NCBI GenBank assembly: GCA_002722885.1
Contig: PBNE01000005.1
Coordinates: 1-64,000, forward strand
Reading direction: 5' to 3'
DNA length: 64,000 nucleotides
DNA from: Rhodospirillaceae bacterium
Lineage (GTDB): Bacteria > Pseudomonadota > Alphaproteobacteria > SP197
In this document: positions 44,319 through 52,689 of the stretch, piece after piece
Layout: every line of letters starts with the position of its first letter
Numbering within the stretch: position 1 is the stretch's first letter
Notes under the pieces: generated by a model
The model's input: only the letters and a program-made list of their open reading frames with translations
The model's database searches: none
Told to the model about the DNA's origin: nothing
Program-made: the position numbers and the translations under genes

Positions 44319-45106
44319 TGCTGGTCGACAGCCATTGTCACCTCGACTTTCCCGATTTTGCCGAGGAACTGGACGATGTCGTCGCCCGCGCACAAGAGGC
44401 GGGCGTCGGCGTCATCCAGACCATCTGCACGCGCATGACCAAGTTCGACGAGGTCAGGACCGTCGCCGGCCGGTTCGACAACATGTACTGCTCGGTCGGC
44501 GTCCATCCGCACAACGTCGAGAGCGAAGGTGTGGTGCCCACGGCCGAGATTGTTGCCAAAACGGTGGACGACGCCAAGGTGATCGGGATCGGCGAGACCG
44601 GGCTGGACTATTTCTACAATCACAGTTCGCGTGAAGAGCAGCGTGCCAGCTTCCGTGAACACATCGCAGCGAGCCGGGAGACGGGCTTGCCACTCATCGT
44701 GCACACACGGGACGCTGACGACGACACGATGAACATTCTGGAGGATGAGATGGGGAAGGGCGCCTTTCCGGGCCTGATCCACTGTTTCAGCTCGTCCCAT
44801 GAGCTTGCCATGCGCAGTCTCGCCATCGGGCTGTCAATCTCTATTTCCGGGATCGCCACCTTCAAGAGCGCCCAGTCCCTGAGAGACACGATTGTCGAGG
44901 TTCCGCTTGAGCGGCTTCTGGTCGAAACCGATGCGCCGTTCCTGGCCCCCGTGCCGAAGCGAGGCAAACGCAATGAACCCGGTTTTGTGAGTCACACCGC
45001 CGCGCTCGTCGCCAAACTTAAAGCGATCTCTGAAGAAGAGTTCGCGACAGCCACAACGGACAATTTCTTTAATCTTTTCACGAAAGTAATGCCTCCAACT
45101 ACTTGA
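44318..45106 (+). CDS. tatD: TatD family metal-dependent hydrolase
   Basis: 262 residues. MLVDSHCHLDFPDF gives the H-x-H metal site, ECIGIGETGLDY-like here IGETGLDYFYN, PLIVHTRDAD, LIHCFSSS, and VETDAPFLAPVP with the catalytic Asp. The family has 3'-5' DNase/deacylase activity. It overlaps metG at its start and is followed 1 nt later by an MBL hydrolase, the usual set. Confidence 0.93.
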   Translation: MLVDSHCHLDFPDFAEELDDVVARAQEAGVGVIQTICTRMTKFDEVRTVAGRFDNMYCSVGVHPHNVESEGVVPTAEIVAKTVDDAKVIGIGETGLDYFYNHSSREEQRASFREHIAASRETGLPLIVHTRDADDDTMNILEDEMGKGAFPGLIHCFSSSHELAMRSLAIGLSISISGIATFKSAQSLRDTIVEVPLERLLVETDAPFLAPVPKRGKRNEPGFVSHTAALVAKLKAISEEEFATATTDNFFNLFTKVMPPTT

Positions 45107-45107
45107 T

Positions 45108-45887
45108 ATGAAAGTTATTGTTCTAGGATGCGGCCCTTCGGCGGGTGTTCCCCAGATCGACAACGATTACCCCGAGGGCATGCTTGACGATCCGCGCAAC
45201 CACCGCATGCGCTCCTCCATCGCCGTAGAGCATAACGGCACATGGATTTTAGTCGACACCTCACCAGACCTGCGCCGCCAGCTCCTGGACAACGCCATCA
45301 CGCGGCTGGATGCCGTCTGCTACACCCATCCCCACGCCGACCACTGCCACGGCATCGACGATCTCAGGCGCGTCTGCCAGGCCATGGACAGCGCCATTCC
45401 GGCCTATGGCAATGCAGAGACGCTGAAGGAGGTTGACAAGCGGTTCGGATACGTCTTTGAAGCCAAAGATCCGCGCTACGGCTGGTATGCACCGACCCTT
45501 CTTCCGCAGACTGTCTCGACAGAGTCGTTTGCCGTAGGCTCGATCCGTGTGGCGCCCTTCGCACAGGATCACGTCGTAATGGAAACCCTGGGTTTCCGCT
45601 TCGATGCCGGCGGGGCGTCTGTGGCGTATTCAACGGACCTGAAGAACCTTGATGACGAGGGCTTTAATGTGGTCTCGGGCGTCGACCTCTGGATTGTCGA
45701 CTGTCAGAACCTGACCGAAAACCCAATCCACGGCGATCTGCAGCGCACACTTGGCTGGATCAAGCGTGCCGGGCCGAAACGAGCAGTTCTCACACACATG
45801 AGCCAGGACATGATCTGGGACGAGGTCGATAGCCTTACGCCGGATCACGTGACTCCGGCGTGGGACGGGATGACGATCGATCTTTAG
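45108..45887 (+). CDS. PhnP-like metallo-beta-lactamase fold hydrolase
   Basis: 259 residues. Motifs: LGCGPSAGVPQ near residue 6, THPHADHCHGIDD (HxHxDH), AYSTDLKN and VLTHMSQDM. The N-terminal GCG-x-S-x-GVPQ and the RNHRMRSSI segment match PhnP-like cyclic phosphodiesterases encoded beside tatD and metG. It begins 1 nt after tatD, so it belongs to the same operon. Confidence 0.88.
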   Translation: MKVIVLGCGPSAGVPQIDNDYPEGMLDDPRNHRMRSSIAVEHNGTWILVDTSPDLRRQLLDNAITRLDAVCYTHPHADHCHGIDDLRRVCQAMDSAIPAYGNAETLKEVDKRFGYVFEAKDPRYGWYAPTLLPQTVSTESFAVGSIRVAPFAQDHVVMETLGFRFDAGGASVAYSTDLKNLDDEGFNVVSGVDLWIVDCQNLTENPIHGDLQRTLGWIKRAGPKRAVLTHMSQDMIWDEVDSLTPDHVTPAWDGMTIDL

Positions 45888-46191
45888 AGATCAGCCGCTG
45901 CTGAAAGGTCAGACGCAGGCCCAGAGCGCAGTAGATCCCGCCAACCACACGCCCCTGCCAGCGCAGAATGGCGGGATGGCGCAGCAGAAAGTGGCGGACA
46001 CGGGGCCGGCGGCCAGCGCGACCACCACCGTGGTCAGCAGGCCCATAACGACAAACAACAGACCGAGCACGGTGAGTTGCAGCGCCGGTGCCCCGTTGGC
46101 CGGATTCACGAATTGCGGCAGAAGCGCCAGGAAGAAGAGCGCCGACTTGGGGTTCAGAAAACCTCAGCCAGGACGGTCTGCCTGAAGGCCT
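45888..46191 (-). pseudogene. Remnant of a RhtB/LysE amino-acid exporter gene
   Basis: Minus-strand pieces in three frames give FRQTVLAEV, LNPKSALFFLALLPQFVNPA with the following helix LGLLFVVMGLLTTVVVALAAG, and LLRHPAILRWQGRVVGGIYC. NPK-x-ALFFLALLPQF is diagnostic for RhtB. Frameshifts occur near 46157 and 46002, and the N-terminal helices are missing. Only the C-terminal half survives. Confidence 0.7.
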
Positions 46192-46324
46192 TGCGCGGGA
46201 TCGAAACCGAACACGGGCTGATCGTCGTCCTCGATCACCGACATACCAAGCAGATCGCCGTAGAAGGCTTCAAGACCGGTGGTCTGCTGAACCGTGAGGA
46301 TTATTGGCGCGGCGGAGGCGCTTC
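46186..46324 (-). pseudogene. Remnant of a VOC/glyoxalase-family gene
   Basis: One minus-strand frame reads APIILTVQQTTGLEAFYGDL followed by LGMSVIEDDDQPVFGF. FYGD-x-LGM is typical of the first half of a vicinal-oxygen-chelate domain. There is no start codon and only about 45 residues, and it runs directly into the RhtB remnant, so it is a fragment. Confidence 0.5.
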
Positions 46325-46330
46325 ACTGGC

Positions 46331-47563
46331 TCAGATGATCGCTAGCTCGAGAAACGGCTCGTTGCGCTCGATACGGCTGAAATCAAAGGGCGTCAGGTCT
46401 AGCGAACGGTACTCACCATAGGTGATCAGCTCGGCCGTGCCGCGACCCATAGCGGGTGACTGCTGGAAGCCGTGCCCGGAGAAACCGTTGACGAAGATGA
46501 AGTTCTCGACCCGCGTGTGTCGGCCCAGGATCGCGTTCTGGTCGAGCGTGTTGAAGGCGTAGTGCCCGACCCAGGAGTTGATCACCTTGATCGCTTCGAA
46601 TTGCGGCACCCGGTTGGCGATTGCCGGCCACAGCTTCGCCTCCCAAATGTCGTGGTCTTCCGCGAAGTCATCGTAGTCGGTAGCGGGATCATGATCGGGC
46701 GGACAACCAGCCAGGTAATAGCGGCCGTCGCTCCGCATGTGACAACCGCTGGGATCGATCGTGAGCGGCAGGTCACGGTCGAGCGGCTGCTCAGCGTCGA
46801 AAATGTAAGTGTAGCGGCGGCGTGGCTCGATCGGCAGTTCGATCCCAGCCATGCGCGAGGTCAGCGTAGCACGCGGCCCCGAGGCATTAACCACCGTCCC
46901 ACACGCCACGATCTCACCGGTGGCCAGAATCACGCTTTCCACCTGCGTTTCCGAGGCGTTTAACGTCATGGCAACAGCTTCGTTCGCGATGAACTCGACA
47001 CCATGGGCTTTGCCCGACTGTCGCCACCAGTTGAACACCGTGCCGCCGTCAAAGTAACCTTCGTCCTTGAGATTGTGGTTGGCGCCCAGAACACCTTCGA
47101 GATTGTAGAACGGATAGGCGTCGGCGATCTCATCGCGGGTCATGAACTGCGTACCGGCTCCGCAGGCTGCCTGGATCGCCTGACACTGCTTCATGATATC
47201 CACGGCGTCCTTGGTGCCCGCCATGTAAAGATAACCATAGCTGTGCAGGGCGATCTCCGGGACCTCACGGTCGCCACCCATGAAGTAGCGAAAATTTTTC
47301 ACGTATTCGGCGGCGAACTGGGAGACCTTGACGTTAATCTCCTGAGAAAACTGCTGGCGCATGCAGCTGTTGGTGCGTGCGGTCGACGAAAACTCGTATG
47401 AAGGATCACGCTCGATGACGAGGATCGATCCGTCGAAGTCCGGATTGGTGGAGAGGAACCATGAGACAGACGAGCCATACATGGCACCACCGACAATGAC
47501 GACGTCATAGCGCGACCGGGAAGGCGCGGAGTAGGAAGTGCGATCGATTGGGGCCATGAACAA
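46331..47563 (-). CDS. FAD-dependent oxidoreductase, DAO/sarcosine oxidase type
   Basis: 410 residues. FAD motif YDVVIVGGAMYGSSVSWFL near residue 20, then ERDPSYEFSSTARTNSCMRQQF. Further family features are GTVVNASGPRA, RRRYTYIFDAE and NFIFVNGFSGHGFQQSPAMGRGTAEL. It oxidises the C-N bond of an amino acid or secondary amine; substrate unknown. It is complete, with an A/T-rich divergent promoter region upstream shared with a GNAT gene. RidA, which clears imine products of such enzymes, is encoded nearby. Confidence 0.87.
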   Translation of the reverse strand: MFMAPIDRTSYSAPSRSRYDVVIVGGAMYGSSVSWFLSTNPDFDGSILVIERDPSYEFSSTARTNSCMRQQFSQEINVKVSQFAAEYVKNFRYFMGGDREVPEIALHSYGYLYMAGTKDAVDIMKQCQAIQAACGAGTQFMTRDEIADAYPFYNLEGVLGANHNLKDEGYFDGGTVFNWWRQSGKAHGVEFIANEAVAMTLNASETQVESVILATGEIVACGTVVNASGPRATLTSRMAGIELPIEPRRRYTYIFDAEQPLDRDLPLTIDPSGCHMRSDGRYYLAGCPPDHDPATDYDDFAEDHDIWEAKLWPAIANRVPQFEAIKVINSWVGHYAFNTLDQNAILGRHTRVENFIFVNGFSGHGFQQSPAMGRGTAELITYGEYRSLDLTPFDFSRIERNEPFLELAII

Positions 47564-47722
47564 ATGCTCGTATGCTCGGGGTTCGGCAGGTCAGAAAAAA
47601 GCGATAGCATGAGCCGGACAGGGCTGAAAGATTCCGTCGTGCGCTGAGGTCCATACGTGATGAATCCATAATTCAGAAAGCCGGACTAAGATTTTGTTTT
47701 AGCTTCATATTCGTTTATTTCC

Positions 47723-47736
47723 ATAATATATATTAT
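47723..47736. promoter_or_regulatory. A/T-only 14-bp perfect palindrome in the divergent promoter region
   Basis: ATAATATATATTAT is its own reverse complement and lies in the most A/T-rich part of the window, between the DAO-family oxidase and the GNAT gene. Minus-strand TATAAT within it would be a good -10 for the oxidase. It could be an operator or simply two overlapping -10 elements. Confidence 0.45.
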
Positions 47737-47777
47737 ACGACTTAGTGTGATGAGCATGTGAAGCACAGGAGAGACCC

Positions 47778-48366
47778 TTGAATCCCGTCATTCGCCCCGC
47801 CGTCACGGCTGACCTGGCCGTCGTGCTTGATCTTTATCAGCACCTTCATGCCAACGCTCCGGAACTCAGACCCGTCCAGGGCCGACGAAGCGTTTGCGCG
47901 CATTCTGGCGACACCGGGCATGACAACCTTTTTGCTGGAAACCGACGTTACGGCCTGCGCGTCCTGCGTCCTTAACATCATCCCGAACCTGACGCGTGGC
48001 GCGAAGCCTTACGGCGTGATCGAGAACATCGTGACCCATGCAGAGTATTGCGGCCGCGGATACGGCCTTGTCGTGCTGCGTCACACCCTCCTCGCCCATG
48101 CCTGGGATGGAGGCTGCTACAAGGTCTTGCTGATGACCGGCCAACCCGAGATCAGAGGCTTCTACGAAAGCGGCAGCTTCGACGCCGGTGCCAAACACGC
48201 CATGCTGGCGCGGCGGCCGACCGCACTCTATCCGATCACCGCCACAGGCTCGATTTCGACGAGCAGCTCCGGCACGGCCAGCGCCTCGACGCCGATCAGC
48301 GTGTTGGTCGGCAGGTTGTCCGGACCGAAGAAGGCGTTGAGTTCTTCCATGATCCCCGCGAGGTGA
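47778..48366 (+). pseudogene. GNAT N-acetyltransferase, frameshifted
   Basis: TTG start with AGGAGA 5 nt upstream gives NPVIRPAVTADLAVVLDLYQ, a normal GNAT opening. Near 47865 the frame is lost by one missing base, and the continuation in another frame reads SDPSRADEAFARILATPGMT, then GVIENIVTHAEYCGRGYGLVVLRH with the acetyl-CoA loop, and GFYESGSF. The natural end is probably near 48225; the shifted frame runs on to 48366 through the convergent RidA gene. A sequencing error is possible. Confidence 0.65.
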
Positions 48367-48629
48367 TCCGGCCTGTAGCCCACGACATAGGTCGTGATGC
48401 GCACGACATGTTCGGGTTTGGCCCCGATCGCCGCGAGCCGCTGGTCGATGTTGGCCAGAACCGCACGGGTCTGGAGCTGCACGTCATCGCCGCCGATGAG
48501 CGTCCGGGTCTCGTCATAGGCGACCTGGCCCGCCATCCAGACGGTCGTGCCACCTTCCGACGTGACAAGATGGTGGTAACCGCGCGGCGGATAGGCGCCA
48601 TCGGGGTTCGTGCGCGTGATCGTGGACAT
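48228..48629 (-). CDS. RidA-family imine/enamine deaminase
   Basis: 133 residues from ATG 48629. Family features: VWMAGQVAYDETRTLIGGDDVQLQTRAVLANIDQRL, VVRITTYVVG and NTLIGVEALAVPELLVEIEPVAV with the conserved Glu near the end. The Arg of canonical RidA before the final VEA region is not obvious, so it may be another subgroup of the YjgF/Rid superfamily. It hydrolyses reactive imines from amino acid metabolism. Confidence 0.8.
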   Translation of the reverse strand: MSTITRTNPDGAYPPRGYHHLVTSEGGTTVWMAGQVAYDETRTLIGGDDVQLQTRAVLANIDQRLAAIGAKPEHVVRITTYVVGYRPDHLAGIMEELNAFFGPDNLPTNTLIGVEALAVPELLVEIEPVAVIG

Positions 48630-48734
48630 GATGATGGTGTCTCTTCCCTGTGTTGTGGCGTTCCGTCGCTGTGCCCCCTTGCTCCGCAGCGCCATCGGGC
48701 GCAGCGTTACGGCTCGCTGAACCGGGAGCACGCC

Positions 48735-49445
48735 ATGATCGATCTTTATTTCGACCATACGCCCAACGGGCAGAAGGTCCACATCATGCTCGAGGAGTGC
48801 GGCCTGCCGTACAAACTGATCATCATCGACATCGGCAAGGGCGAACAGTTCGCCCCGGAGTTCCTGGCGATCAGCCCGAACAACAAGGTTCCGGCCATCG
48901 TCGATCACGACGGTCCCGGCGGCCAACCACTGGCCCTGATGGAATCGGGCGCGATCCTGCAGTACCTCGCGGACAAAACCGGGCAGTTCATGCCGACCGA
49001 GCCCCGCGCCCGCTGGCACGTGAACCAGTGGCTGTTCTGGCAGATGGGTGGGTTCGGACCGATGCTGGGCCAGGCCCATCACTTCCTGGCCTATGCCCCG
49101 ATGAACCCGGCCGGCGCCCAAGTCTTGCCCTATGCGCAGGATCGCTATCGCAATGAAGCCGCGCGGCTCTACAGCGTGCTCGACAAGCAGATCGGTGACA
49201 AGGACCACGTCGCCGGCGGCATGTATTCGATCGCCGACATGGCAATCTTCCCCTGGTGCCGCCTGCACGAACGCCAGGAGCAGAATCTCAACGACTTCCC
49301 CAACGTGAAACGTTGGTACGGCGCCATGACCGAGCGCCCAGCCGTGCAGCGCGACATCGAGGCCTCCGCCGACATCGTGGAAGGCTTCACCGAGGAAGAA
49401 TGGGAGGTCTCCTTCGGAGCGGCACAGCGGGACCAATTGTACTAG
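48735..49445 (+). CDS. Glutathione S-transferase, YghU/YfcG (nu class) type
   Basis: 236 residues. The opening IDLYFDHTPNGQKVHIMLEE carries the TPNG motif of nu-class/Ure2p-like enzymes; NNKVPAIVDHDGPGGQPLAL and MESGAILQYLADKTG follow as the glutathione site. The C-terminal helical domain has MYSIADMAIFPWCR. These enzymes reduce disulfides or peroxides with glutathione. It is divergent from the RidA gene with about 105 bp between starts. Confidence 0.9.
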   Translation: MIDLYFDHTPNGQKVHIMLEECGLPYKLIIIDIGKGEQFAPEFLAISPNNKVPAIVDHDGPGGQPLALMESGAILQYLADKTGQFMPTEPRARWHVNQWLFWQMGGFGPMLGQAHHFLAYAPMNPAGAQVLPYAQDRYRNEAARLYSVLDKQIGDKDHVAGGMYSIADMAIFPWCRLHERQEQNLNDFPNVKRWYGAMTERPAVQRDIEASADIVEGFTEEEWEVSFGAAQRDQLY

Positions 49446-50797
49446 CGCGCCACGATCCCACCGTACTTGGTGACAAACCGGCCCCAGGCTTCCTGGGCGT
49501 GGCTTTCTGCGGCGGCGGCAAGGTTGGCGCCGTCGGCGTGCACAAGAGCCCCCTGCTCCATCACTATGCGGCCGTCGACCATGACCATGTCCACGTTCGA
49601 GGCGTGGGCGTGGTATACGAGGTTTTGCACGGGATCGAGCGTCGGACGCAGTCCGAAGGTGCGGTAGTCGATCATCATGAGATCGGCGCGCTTGCCGATT
49701 TCGAGCGAGCCGATCTCGTGGTCCATGCCGAGCGCCCGGGCGCCGCCCATGGTGGCCAGCCGCAACGCCTCGGGCGCCAGGATGGCCTGGGCCTCCGATG
49801 ACTTGATCCGGGCCATCAGGACCGCCGCGCGGATGACCTCGAAGTAGTCGCCATACATGTTGTCGATGCCCAGGCTGACCGGGATGCCGCGCTTCTGGTA
49901 ATCGAGGATCGGTGCGATCTGGCCGCGTGTGGCGTTCATCAACGGGCAATGGGCCAGGCAAGCACCGGAATGGGCCAGCACGCCGGTGTTGTGATCATCG
50001 GTGACGTAGCCGTGGGCGATCACCGTGTCGTCGGCCAGCAGGCCGTTGTCCCTCAGATATTCAAAGGGGCTCTTGCCGTGGAGTTCGCCCACGATCGCGT
50101 ACTCCTCCTCGCCCCAGCCGCAATGGGTCGTGAGCCGCAGACCCAGGCGGTCGGCCTCGCGACGGCTGGCCTGCAGCAGCTCCGGTGAGGTGTTGATCGT
50201 CATGTTGGGCGCCATCATCACCGTGATGCGCCCATCAGCCCGGCCGTGCCAGCTCTCGGCAAACTCCGCCGCCTGCTTCACCTGGGCCTCGGTAACCTTG
50301 GGATCGAAGACATACTCTCCACGGGTGAAGGCATCGGCATCAGCGTCCGAGGTCATGATGCCCATCGCGCTGCGGATACCCAGTTTCTCGACGGAGGGCG
50401 CGTAGACATCCGCATCCTCCTCCATCTCGAGCACTGTGGTGACGCCGCTGCGCAACAGTTCGGCATAGGTCAGCGATCCCACCGCGCAGCGTTCCTCACG
50501 CCGCAGCACCGTGTGCATGGGGATATACATGCCGACGACACAGTTCAGCCCCGCGTCTTCGCTGCGTCCCCGGAAGATCGTGTAGCCGACATGGGTGTGG
50601 GTGCTGACAAACCCCGGTGCGACCACTCTGCCCTCACCTTCGACCTCCTGCTGCGGCGGGGCATGGCGACCGACGACCTCTTCGACAGGGCCGAGGTCGA
50701 CAATACGGCCGTCCTCCACCAGCAGCGCGCCGCCTTCGATCACCCGATCGTCGGCATCGACCGTGATGAGCGTGGCATTACGAATCAGAACGGACAT
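49442..50797 (-). CDS. Amidohydrolase, TrzN/SAH-deaminase-like
   Basis: 451 residues from ATG 50797. Metal site: APGFVSTHTHVGY (H-x-H), TTHCGWGEEE near residue 222, IAHGYVTDD near 262 and SLGIDNMYGDY with the late Asp. This matches the aminohydrolase subgroup of AtzA/TrzN, guanine and S-adenosylhomocysteine deaminases; the usual SLGTDG reads SLGIDN here. Likely a deaminase or dechlorinating-type hydrolase of an N-heterocycle. It overlaps the GST stop by 4 nt tail to tail. Confidence 0.85.
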   Translation of the reverse strand: MSVLIRNATLITVDADDRVIEGGALLVEDGRIVDLGPVEEVVGRHAPPQQEVEGEGRVVAPGFVSTHTHVGYTIFRGRSEDAGLNCVVGMYIPMHTVLRREERCAVGSLTYAELLRSGVTTVLEMEEDADVYAPSVEKLGIRSAMGIMTSDADADAFTRGEYVFDPKVTEAQVKQAAEFAESWHGRADGRITVMMAPNMTINTSPELLQASRREADRLGLRLTTHCGWGEEEYAIVGELHGKSPFEYLRDNGLLADDTVIAHGYVTDDHNTGVLAHSGACLAHCPLMNATRGQIAPILDYQKRGIPVSLGIDNMYGDYFEVIRAAVLMARIKSSEAQAILAPEALRLATMGGARALGMDHEIGSLEIGKRADLMMIDYRTFGLRPTLDPVQNLVYHAHASNVDMVMVDGRIVMEQGALVHADGANLAAAAESHAQEAWGRFVTKYGGIVAR

Positions 50798-50874
50798 GCG
50801 GCCATCCCCAGAGCTTTGTTCCCAAGCCATGTTCGCCGGTTGCGGCGGCCGCGTCCATTGGCCAAGGTCAGGGC

Positions 50875-51693
50875 ATGAGTACCGCTGACAACACTGAGCC
50901 CCTCGCCCGCCTGCTCGCCATCATGGCGCAGTTGCGCAATCCCGATGGTGGTTGTCCCTGGGACGTGGAGCAGTCGTTCCGGACCATCGCGCCCTGCACG
51001 ATCGAGGAGGCCTATGAGGTCGCCGATGCGATCGAGAAACAGGACTGGGACGGGCTGAAGGATGAGCTGGGCGATCTGCTGTTCCAGGTCGTGTTCCACA
51101 GCCAGATGGCGGCAGAAGACGGGCGTTTTGCCTTTGACGATGTCGCGCAGGCGATCAGTGACAAGATGATCCGGCGTCACCCCCATGTCTTCGGCGAGCA
51201 GACCGGCATCGAGAGCGCCGATGCGCAGACGGTGAATTGGGAGGCTCAGAAGGCCGCCGAACGCCAGGACGCCGCCGACCGAGAGGGTCGTGCTCCATCG
51301 GCCCTTGATGGCGTCACATCGGGCCTGCCGGCTCTGACCCGCGCCGCGAAGCTGCAAAAACGCGCGGCCCGTGTGGGCTTTGACTGGCCCGACGCCGATC
51401 ATGTCTTGAGCGATGTCGACGAAGAGTTCAACGAACTCAAGGCCGAGATGGCAGCCGGCAGCGACCACGACCGGCTGGAAGACGAGATGGGCGACCTTCT
51501 CTTCACCGTCGTGAACCTCGCGCGGCACCTCGGCGTCGACCCTGAAAGCGCCCTGCGCCGGACCAACGCCAAGTTCGAAGGCCGGTTCCGCCATGTCGAG
51601 AAGCGGTTGGCAGACGAGGGGCAGACGACACAGGATTCCTCGCTCGAAGAGATGGACACACTCTGGCACGAGGCCAAGGGCCAAGAACGATGA
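50875..51693 (+). CDS. mazG: Nucleoside triphosphate pyrophosphohydrolase MazG
   Basis: 272 residues with two MazG domains. Domain 1 has LRNPDGGCPWDVEQSFRTIA, TIEEAYEVADAI (EExxE) and DELGDLLFQVVFHSQMA (ExxD). Domain 2 repeats DEFNELKAEMAAG-like and DEMGDLLFTVVNLARHLG. It removes aberrant or excess NTPs. In alphaproteobacteria it commonly lies next to hflX-hfq, as here after the third PhyH gene, which its stop overlaps by 4 nt. Confidence 0.94.
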   Translation: MSTADNTEPLARLLAIMAQLRNPDGGCPWDVEQSFRTIAPCTIEEAYEVADAIEKQDWDGLKDELGDLLFQVVFHSQMAAEDGRFAFDDVAQAISDKMIRRHPHVFGEQTGIESADAQTVNWEAQKAAERQDAADREGRAPSALDGVTSGLPALTRAAKLQKRAARVGFDWPDADHVLSDVDEEFNELKAEMAAGSDHDRLEDEMGDLLFTVVNLARHLGVDPESALRRTNAKFEGRFRHVEKRLADEGQTTQDSSLEEMDTLWHEAKGQER

Positions 51694-52523
51694 ACGGCTC
51701 GGTTGCTTCCTTCGATGTCGTTGCCGGAGCCGCACCGTCCAGCGCGGTCGAGGCCTTCAACGAGGACGGCGTTGTCGGTCTGCGTGACAGCGCAACACCG
51801 GACTGGCTCGCCACCGTTGAACAAGGCATCACCGCGGCCCTTTCGGGAGCCAGCGCCGATCTGGACGTCGTGAAGAAGGACGGTGACACGGGCCGCTTTT
51901 CGTTCAGTTCGCAGGCCTGGCGCACGGTCGAGCCGTTCCGGCGTTTTATTTTCGAGAGCCCCCTGCCTGATCTTGTCTGGCCCTTTTTGCAGTCGTCGAC
52001 CCTGACGCTGTTCTACGACTTCCTCCTGATCAAAGAGGCTGGCAGCAACAGCGCCGCGACGCCCTGGCACCAGGATCACGCCTATTACCCGCTGCAGGGC
52101 CACAAGGTGATCAACTGCTGGACAGCGCTTGATCCCATCCCTGAAGAAACCGCCCTGCGCTTCTGGAAGGGATCCCACCGTCCCGGGATCGTCTATCGCG
52201 CCTCGAACTTTGAAGCTCCGGATACCGACTACCGGCATGTCCGCAAGGAGCGGCCGGCCATTCCGGATATCGACAGTGATGCCTCAGCCGAGATCCTGGT
52301 CGCGCCGATGGAGCCGGGCGACATGCTGATCTGGAGCTCACGCACTTTCCACGCGGCGCCCGGGAATCATCTGAACCAGCGCCGTGCCGCTTTCTCCGTT
52401 AACTGGGCGGGCGACGACGTGACCTATGAGGATGTTGCTGCGCTGGAAACATACCGGGACGCGAATCTGATGACCGGCGACAGGATCGAGGGCGAAAAGT
52501 TCCCGCTGGTGCGGTCGGCTTAG
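51690..52523 (+). CDS. Phytanoyl-CoA dioxygenase (PhyH) family protein, copy 3
   Basis: 277 residues. ATPWHQDHAYYPLQGHKVIN gives HxD near residue 128; TALRFWKGSHRPG, then MLIWSSRTFHAAPGNHLNQRRAAFSVNW with the distal His and Arg. It overlaps mazG by 4 nt and is probably co-transcribed, although the functions are unrelated. It is closer in general layout to copy 1 than to copy 2. Substrate unknown. Confidence 0.87.
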   Translation: MNGSVASFDVVAGAAPSSAVEAFNEDGVVGLRDSATPDWLATVEQGITAALSGASADLDVVKKDGDTGRFSFSSQAWRTVEPFRRFIFESPLPDLVWPFLQSSTLTLFYDFLLIKEAGSNSAATPWHQDHAYYPLQGHKVINCWTALDPIPEETALRFWKGSHRPGIVYRASNFEAPDTDYRHVRKERPAIPDIDSDASAEILVAPMEPGDMLIWSSRTFHAAPGNHLNQRRAAFSVNWAGDDVTYEDVAALETYRDANLMTGDRIEGEKFPLVRSA

Positions 52524-52540
52524 AGAAGGGCGTCTCTCAA

Positions 52541-52668
52541 ACACACCGTCATGACCCGGCTTGACCGGGTTATACAGCCAGCAATTTCAGCAACACGTTC
52601 GGTCAACAGTTGCCTGACCGGTTCGGGATGGATCACCCACCCTATCGAGTGGGTCGATGACGGAGTGT
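52541..52668. repeat. 128-bp palindromic intergenic element
   Basis: The ends are inverted repeats: left ACACACCGTCATGACCC and the complement of right GGGTCGATGACGGAGTGT match at 16 of 18 aligned positions. Inside are two smaller hairpins (ACCCGG-CTTGA-CCGGGT and CACCCAC with GTGGGT). CCGTCATGACCCGGCTTGAC resembles the CGTCATxxCCCGGCTTGACCGGG elements scattered in many alphaproteobacterial genomes. It separates the convergent PhyH and hflX genes and could also end transcription. Confidence 0.6.
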
Positions 52669-52689
52669 ATGGAAAGTGTTGGTGTTGGA

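Noticed and set aside
48228-49961. 577-codon minus-strand frame through the GST gene
   Set aside because: Only its last 133 codons (RidA) are real; the rest is antisense to GST and the amidohydrolase end.
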